64,000 nucleotides of DNA, taken from positions 106,908 through 170,907 of the forward strand of contig JAVXUO010000643.1 of the NCBI GenBank assembly GCA_033065855.1. The letters are read 5' to 3'. Below are positions 60,333 to 64,000 of this stretch, piece after piece. The stretch comes from Escallonia rubra (lineage: Eukaryota; Streptophyta; Magnoliopsida; Escalloniales; Escalloniaceae). Under the pieces are notes generated by a model, which saw nothing but the letters and a program-made list of their open reading frames with translations, searched no databases and was not told the origin of the DNA. A program made the position numbers and the translations under genes. The first letter of the stretch is position 1, and every line of letters starts with the position of its first letter.

Positions 60333-60875
60333 TTAAAGTTTTCCCAAGTCGATTCCTTCCCTCTCCCACTTCATAGATAATAATTTCCACCATCTTTCTG
60401 CACTAGCCTCTAGCATAAAGCTAGTATACACCAATCTCTGAGAATTCGGAATCCTAGCAGTATCAAGAATTTTCTCCGCTCTAGCCAACCATTCCTCGGC
60501 TAAGGTTGGATCAGGTTTCCCAAAGAATGGATTCTTTATCAGTTTAACAAACCTATCGAGGGTAAGACCCCCATCTCCCAACATCTTAACAGTATTCAAC
60601 ATCTCCTGGGGTTGCTCAACTTGTTGAGCACCTCTAACATTGCCTTCATTCACTACTTCTTGCACATTTGTATCTACAAGGGGATTTCCACCCATTTGTC
60701 TCATTTCATCTACAACCTGCTGGAGTATCTGACAAGCCTCCAGTAATCCACTATTAGTCACATGATTATTATTTCCAGTGGAGTGCTCTTCTACATTTAC
60801 CTGTGGGTTGTGCCCATCCTGACCTTCAGCATTAAACTCATGATTATTCTTTCTTTGAGTTCCTTCATCAGCCAT
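60333..60875 (-). pseudogene. Gag N-terminal part, out of frame with the rest
   Basis: This frame starts at 60875 (MADEGTQRKN, chosen because it follows the PBS and leader). It encodes an Asn/Gln/Gly-rich N-terminus and then gag-domain sequence: FFGKPDPTLAEEWL, ILDTARIPNSQRLVYTSFML and ASAERWWKLL. It stops at 60333, while Gag continues in another frame from about 60345 ([12 protein letters not shown]). A single-base indel explains the break, so the copy cannot make a normal Gag-Pol unless the indel is an assembly error. Confidence 0.88.
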
Positions 60876-61027
60876 TTCTCTATTGTTTCCTTGATTTCGC
60901 GCTCCGCGCTCTCGCTCCGTTGTAAGCCTACACACAAAACTCCGCATAAGTACCCCCATATAATATGCAATATTCAATAATCTCTAACCACACAAGGCCT
61001 TAGGATCTTATCCCAGCCTTTAACTAC

Positions 61028-61039
61028 GCTCTGATACCA
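61028..61039 (-). promoter_or_regulatory. Chromovirus primer-binding site (initiator tRNA-Met)
   Basis: On the minus strand TGGTATCAGAGC, the standard 12-base match to the 3' end of plant initiator tRNA-Met, lies four bases inside the 5' LTR end (61044). It primes minus-strand DNA synthesis. Confidence 0.93.
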
Positions 61040-61043
61040 CAAC

Positions 61044-63051
61044 TGTAACGCCCCAACTTAAGGTTAACTCAACCCGGCTGGAGCATTACGACACATCAGC
61101 TAATCACATCAAACTGATAATACAACTCATTCTAACTCACTTGGTAATCAAACCATATTATACAAAATTAAAAAGTTTATTGTTACAAAACACACCTAGT
61201 AAGCTCTCTGCCAGATCTCAAAGTTGACATACTGTACTACGTAAGTACAACTTAATTCACAAATGTACAAGTGACCCCTTGCCCGTCTTCTCACCGTGCC
61301 TCACACCTTCTCCTTGCCTTGATCTAAAATGTTATTATGGGTAAAAACCCGTCAGCCCACTGGCTCAATAAGATAATCAAAGACATTTAATGTAACTTTC
61401 AACTCAAGAATACTGATAATGCATGCTATTGCAATTCAATCACATTAAGCAGTTCTACATGTGCACATAACACATATCACATGTTCACACTTAGTTGAGC
61501 ATTACAAGAGTTTACCATTCCCGAATTCAATCCCATCAATAGACCACCCTTATGTCACCACACCCGGGATATAAGATCACAACCTTTGCCTCGGCCAAAG
61601 GCAAAGTAACCGAAAACAATTGAATACCGATACTGCCTCGGGTAGCAGTCGGAGATACAACTGTTCGGCTCATACGGTGCACCGCTACTCAAACACAATC
61701 AAATCAACCCCCAATCATTTGAATGGGGTGGCATAATAATCATCAACAATATATCAACCATCCCTTACAATGAAAGGATGTAATATCATGTGCTTCATAA
61801 CATCTTGAAATATGTCAATCATAATCATTTATAACATCTTGGACATGTAACATAATCATTTATATTCAGCAACCTAGCTTTAATTATAGAACTTAACAAA
61901 CATGTCCAAAACCATATTCTAACCATGTCTAATTTGACATAATTCCATAATTCACACATACCATAACCTATTTCACGTCTTCCATAACCTCCAATATGTT
62001 AAACATGAATAGATTCACTTATTAACAAGTCTCTAACAAGTATTTAAAAGTTTGACAAATGATTCATACTAAAAGAGTTACGCTAACATAGCATATATCC
62101 ATATTCATATCTTAAAAGCCCATTAAAAAGCTTTAACTATCTTACCTTGAAAAAGAGATGAAAGAACCAATTTTCAGATTGAAACGCCTCCAAAGACTCC
62201 TCCAAACATGTTCAAAACACTATTTGAAGCTCATAGAAACTTTCCAAATCAACTGCTTGAGGTTCCCTTTCAAAAACAAGGATTAATTCTAGATTTTTGG
62301 AGGTTTTTGGTTGCTTTTCTTGCACTTTTCTCTCAAAAACGAGGTAAGAGAATTTAAGCATGTCAATTGGGTCTTTTATATCAAATTAGAAGCAAGTAGG
62401 AGGTGTCAAGTGGAGGTGAAGAGGTGGAAAAGTCAAGCACGACGAGGCTTTAAGCACGAGGTGGCAAGACACGGTTGTGCCACCTAGCAAGCACGACAAG
62501 GCTCAAAGCACATGGTGGCAAGACATGATTGTGCCACCTAGCAAGCACGACAAGGCTAACGCAAGACACAGCATGAGCAAGGCTGGAAGCATGAGGTGGC
62601 AAGACACGGTTGTGCCACCTAGTAAGCACGACAATGCTAACCAAAGTACGACAAGGCTCGAAGCACGACGTGTCACAATGCTAGGTTGACACGTCACAAG
62701 CACGAGGTGGCACAATTCTTTGCAAAAAGCAAAACAATTCACAGGCAGTCCAGTCAACAATCGGTTACTCTCAGCTGAAGGTTTCACCATTTTTCGTTTC
62801 CAACTCTTCTGAAAATATTTTTGGTCATTCCAAGTGATCATTTAAAGTTTCTAAACATCAAATACTCTTTTCCATTTCTAGCACTTCGTTCACCTTCTTA
62901 GAAAATTTACTCAATTCAAGGTGTCTAACATTTAAACATACATTCAAATATGTTATCATGCATAGTTCATCATAACCATTTTCACATAAAGTGGTTTATC
63001 TAATCATACTTAAATATGTAATCAAAGCATATAAAATGTTGGGTTCTCACA
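61044..63051 (-). repeat. 5' LTR of the chromovirus
   Basis: This 2008-bp block is the partner of 53993-56079. It contains a shorter hairpin tandem array (62440-62700) and an extra short duplicated segment near 61795-61855 (ataacatcttg repeated). Confidence 0.95.
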
Positions 63052-63074
63052 ATGGCTATTCTCAAGGAAAACCA

Positions 63075-63290
63075 GCCAGTTACTAATAGCCTACATCCAA
63101 TTTTAAGGCCAAACCGGACAGTTGGTCGGAGACAAACTCGAATTTCAAGCCAAAATCGACTGGTTAAGTAGAAAAAAATTAAATTTTCTTGAGAAAACCA
63201 AATGATTGATCAGAAACATAGACCATGAAATGTACAAATTAAATAGAAAAATCGGCCGGTTAGTGAAAAACAGACGATTTTTTTGATAAA
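63075..63290. repeat. Irregular cggccggtt-type repeats upstream of the DUF7745-like frame
   Basis: Variants of aaaatcggccggttagt occur at about 63074, 63112, 63153 and 63249, as at 50800-51010. The likeness suggests that the sequence on both sides of the chromovirus belongs to one element family. Confidence 0.6.
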
Positions 63291-63404
63291 TTTTTAAAAT
63301 TTTGGACTCTTAACTCTATACAAATTAGGGCTACTCAACTATATATATTTAGGACTCGTCCTTCAGAACAAAATTAGTCCTTCTCCCATTTTTCAAAACT
63401 CAAA

Positions 63405-63888
63405 ATGGCTTTCGAAGATGATCCCACGATCTTCAACTCCAATTTTGCGCATTTGCGGACTCCTTTTAGCAGATCGAAATTGATTTATCTGGATAGGAGA
63501 TTAAGACTAAAATCTGTGATGAGCTTGAGGAACGTGATGGTTCGTGAAGACATTCTCCGTGCTGCCTGCAAATTCTGGGATATTGAGGATCATGTTTTTC
63601 GCTTCGGTCTGACCGAACTCTGACCTACTTTTAAAGAATTTTCTACCCTAGTAAATATCACAGCCAAGCTTCCAATCGATGTGGCCGTTCAAGATGGTTA
63701 TGTCAAGTCTCTCAAAACTTTGTTGAAGGCCCCAAAGGAGCGCGCCCGATCTTTCATTCGGGTTGATGGTGTTTAACTCTATCCCTTGATAGAATATTTT
63801 TTTGGCAAGCCGAATTGTCGTGATCAACAGTATGCTCGATGGTCTGGTGGCCGCTCTGGCGCTATGCTTGGTAACCAAATATCTCACC
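63405..63888 (+). pseudogene. DUF7745-like retroelement-associated frame
   Basis: The plus-strand frame starts MAFEDDPTIFNSNF and reaches LRAACKFWDIEDHVFRFGLT EL, a block like the 'W-D-x-x-x-H-V-F-R-F' signature of plant DUF7745/retroelement proteins. It meets a stop at 63621, then continues in the same frame as PTFKEFSTLVNITAKLP, LLKAPKERARSFIRVDG (a further stop at 63774) and LYPLIEYFFGKPN. Two in-frame stops make it a pseudogene. Domain naming is from motif memory; the link to the Tat-like element at 48185-53992 is inference. Confidence 0.5.
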
Positions 63889-64000
63889 TTTTTCGGCCCT
63901 GGGGTTGCTGACGTCCTGCTTTAAGTGTCCACCTGAGGTAAAACCCTGATCCCCTTAGTGGTACCTAAAACCTTACTTGGTATCACTGATGTTCATAAAG

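Larger units (their letters stand above)
53993..63051 (-). mobile_element. Near-complete Ty3/gypsy chromovirus (Tekay-like)
   Basis: Two direct LTRs bound the 9.06-kb element: 61044-63051 (5') and 53993-56079 (3'), minus orientation. On the minus strand each LTR starts TGTGAGAACCCAACATTT and ends ...GGGGCGTTACA. A PBS for initiator tRNA-Met (61028-61039), gag-pol (60875-56114) and a purine-rich PPT (56080-56092) are all in the right places. Domain order gag, zinc knuckles, protease, reverse transcriptase, RNase H, integrase and chromodomain-like tail marks a chromovirus; LTRs near 2 kb suit the Tekay/Del group. The flanking 5-mers (aaaaa left, atggc right) do not match, so the target duplication is lost or the element is recombinant. 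The LTRs differ by several indels and scattered substitutions. Confidence 0.92.

Noticed and set aside
1..64000. CRISPR array, rRNA or tRNA gene, or bacterial defence system
   Set aside because: No regularly spaced direct repeats with unique spacers, no rRNA-like blocks and no cloverleaf tRNA were recognised. The intron-rich genes show this is plant nuclear DNA.

Overview
This window looks like nuclear DNA of a flowering plant, most likely a eudicot. The evidence is three intron-rich genes with clear GT-AG junctions and homology to plant protein families, in a matrix of plant transposable elements (hAT, Mutator-like, Ty1/copia, Ty3/gypsy chromovirus, Tat-like, TRIM, LINE). There are no bacterial-style operons, and no rRNA, tRNA or CRISPR array was recognised. 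Most long open frames outside the three genes and the gypsy polyprotein are GC-rich repeat artefacts.

Layout. 1-3688: a minus-strand hAT transposon (running off the left edge) split by a 2.4-kb solo LTR with a perfect 5-bp target duplication. 3689-5600: AT-rich non-coding DNA with a decayed end of a palindrome-rich transposon. 5601-12721: a three-level nest. A small Mutator-like element with a perfect 9-bp duplication contains a minus-strand copia element, which contains the internal region and 3' LTR of the same LTR family as the solo LTR at 418-2825. 13005-17982 (+): an eight-exon TMEM115/rhomboid-like gene (RBL19), whose start codon lies under 300 bp from the nest. 19836-21603: a palindrome-rich inverted-repeat element sitting in a (TA)n tract. 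21790-22870: a dead copia reverse transcriptase split by a complete TRIM. 23750-33558: a long probable 5'-UTR intron holding LINE debris.

33596-37629 (+) encodes a RING-H2 E3 ubiquitin ligase of the RHG1A/ZFP1/MBR type. 37913-43555 (-) encodes a seven-transmembrane MLO protein in fifteen exons. The two genes converge with under 300 bp between their stop codons. 44919-46202 is a second Mutator-like element with a perfect 9-bp duplication, and 46937-48177 is a solo copia LTR.

48185-53992 and 63052-64000 look like parts of a minus-strand Tat-like gypsy element: LTR, tandem repeats, and plus-strand (antisense) plant-mobile-domain and DUF7745-like frames. They are interrupted by a nearly complete minus-strand chromovirus (53993-63051) with both LTRs, PBS, PPT, a frameshifted gag and a long intact pol frame.

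The three host genes have unrelated roles (Golgi membrane protein, ubiquitin ligase, MLO membrane protein) and show no sign of working together. The notable content is the transposon stratigraphy and two repeat families that I could not assign: the 2.2-2.4-kb-LTR family at 418/10265 and the palindrome-rich element at 19870.
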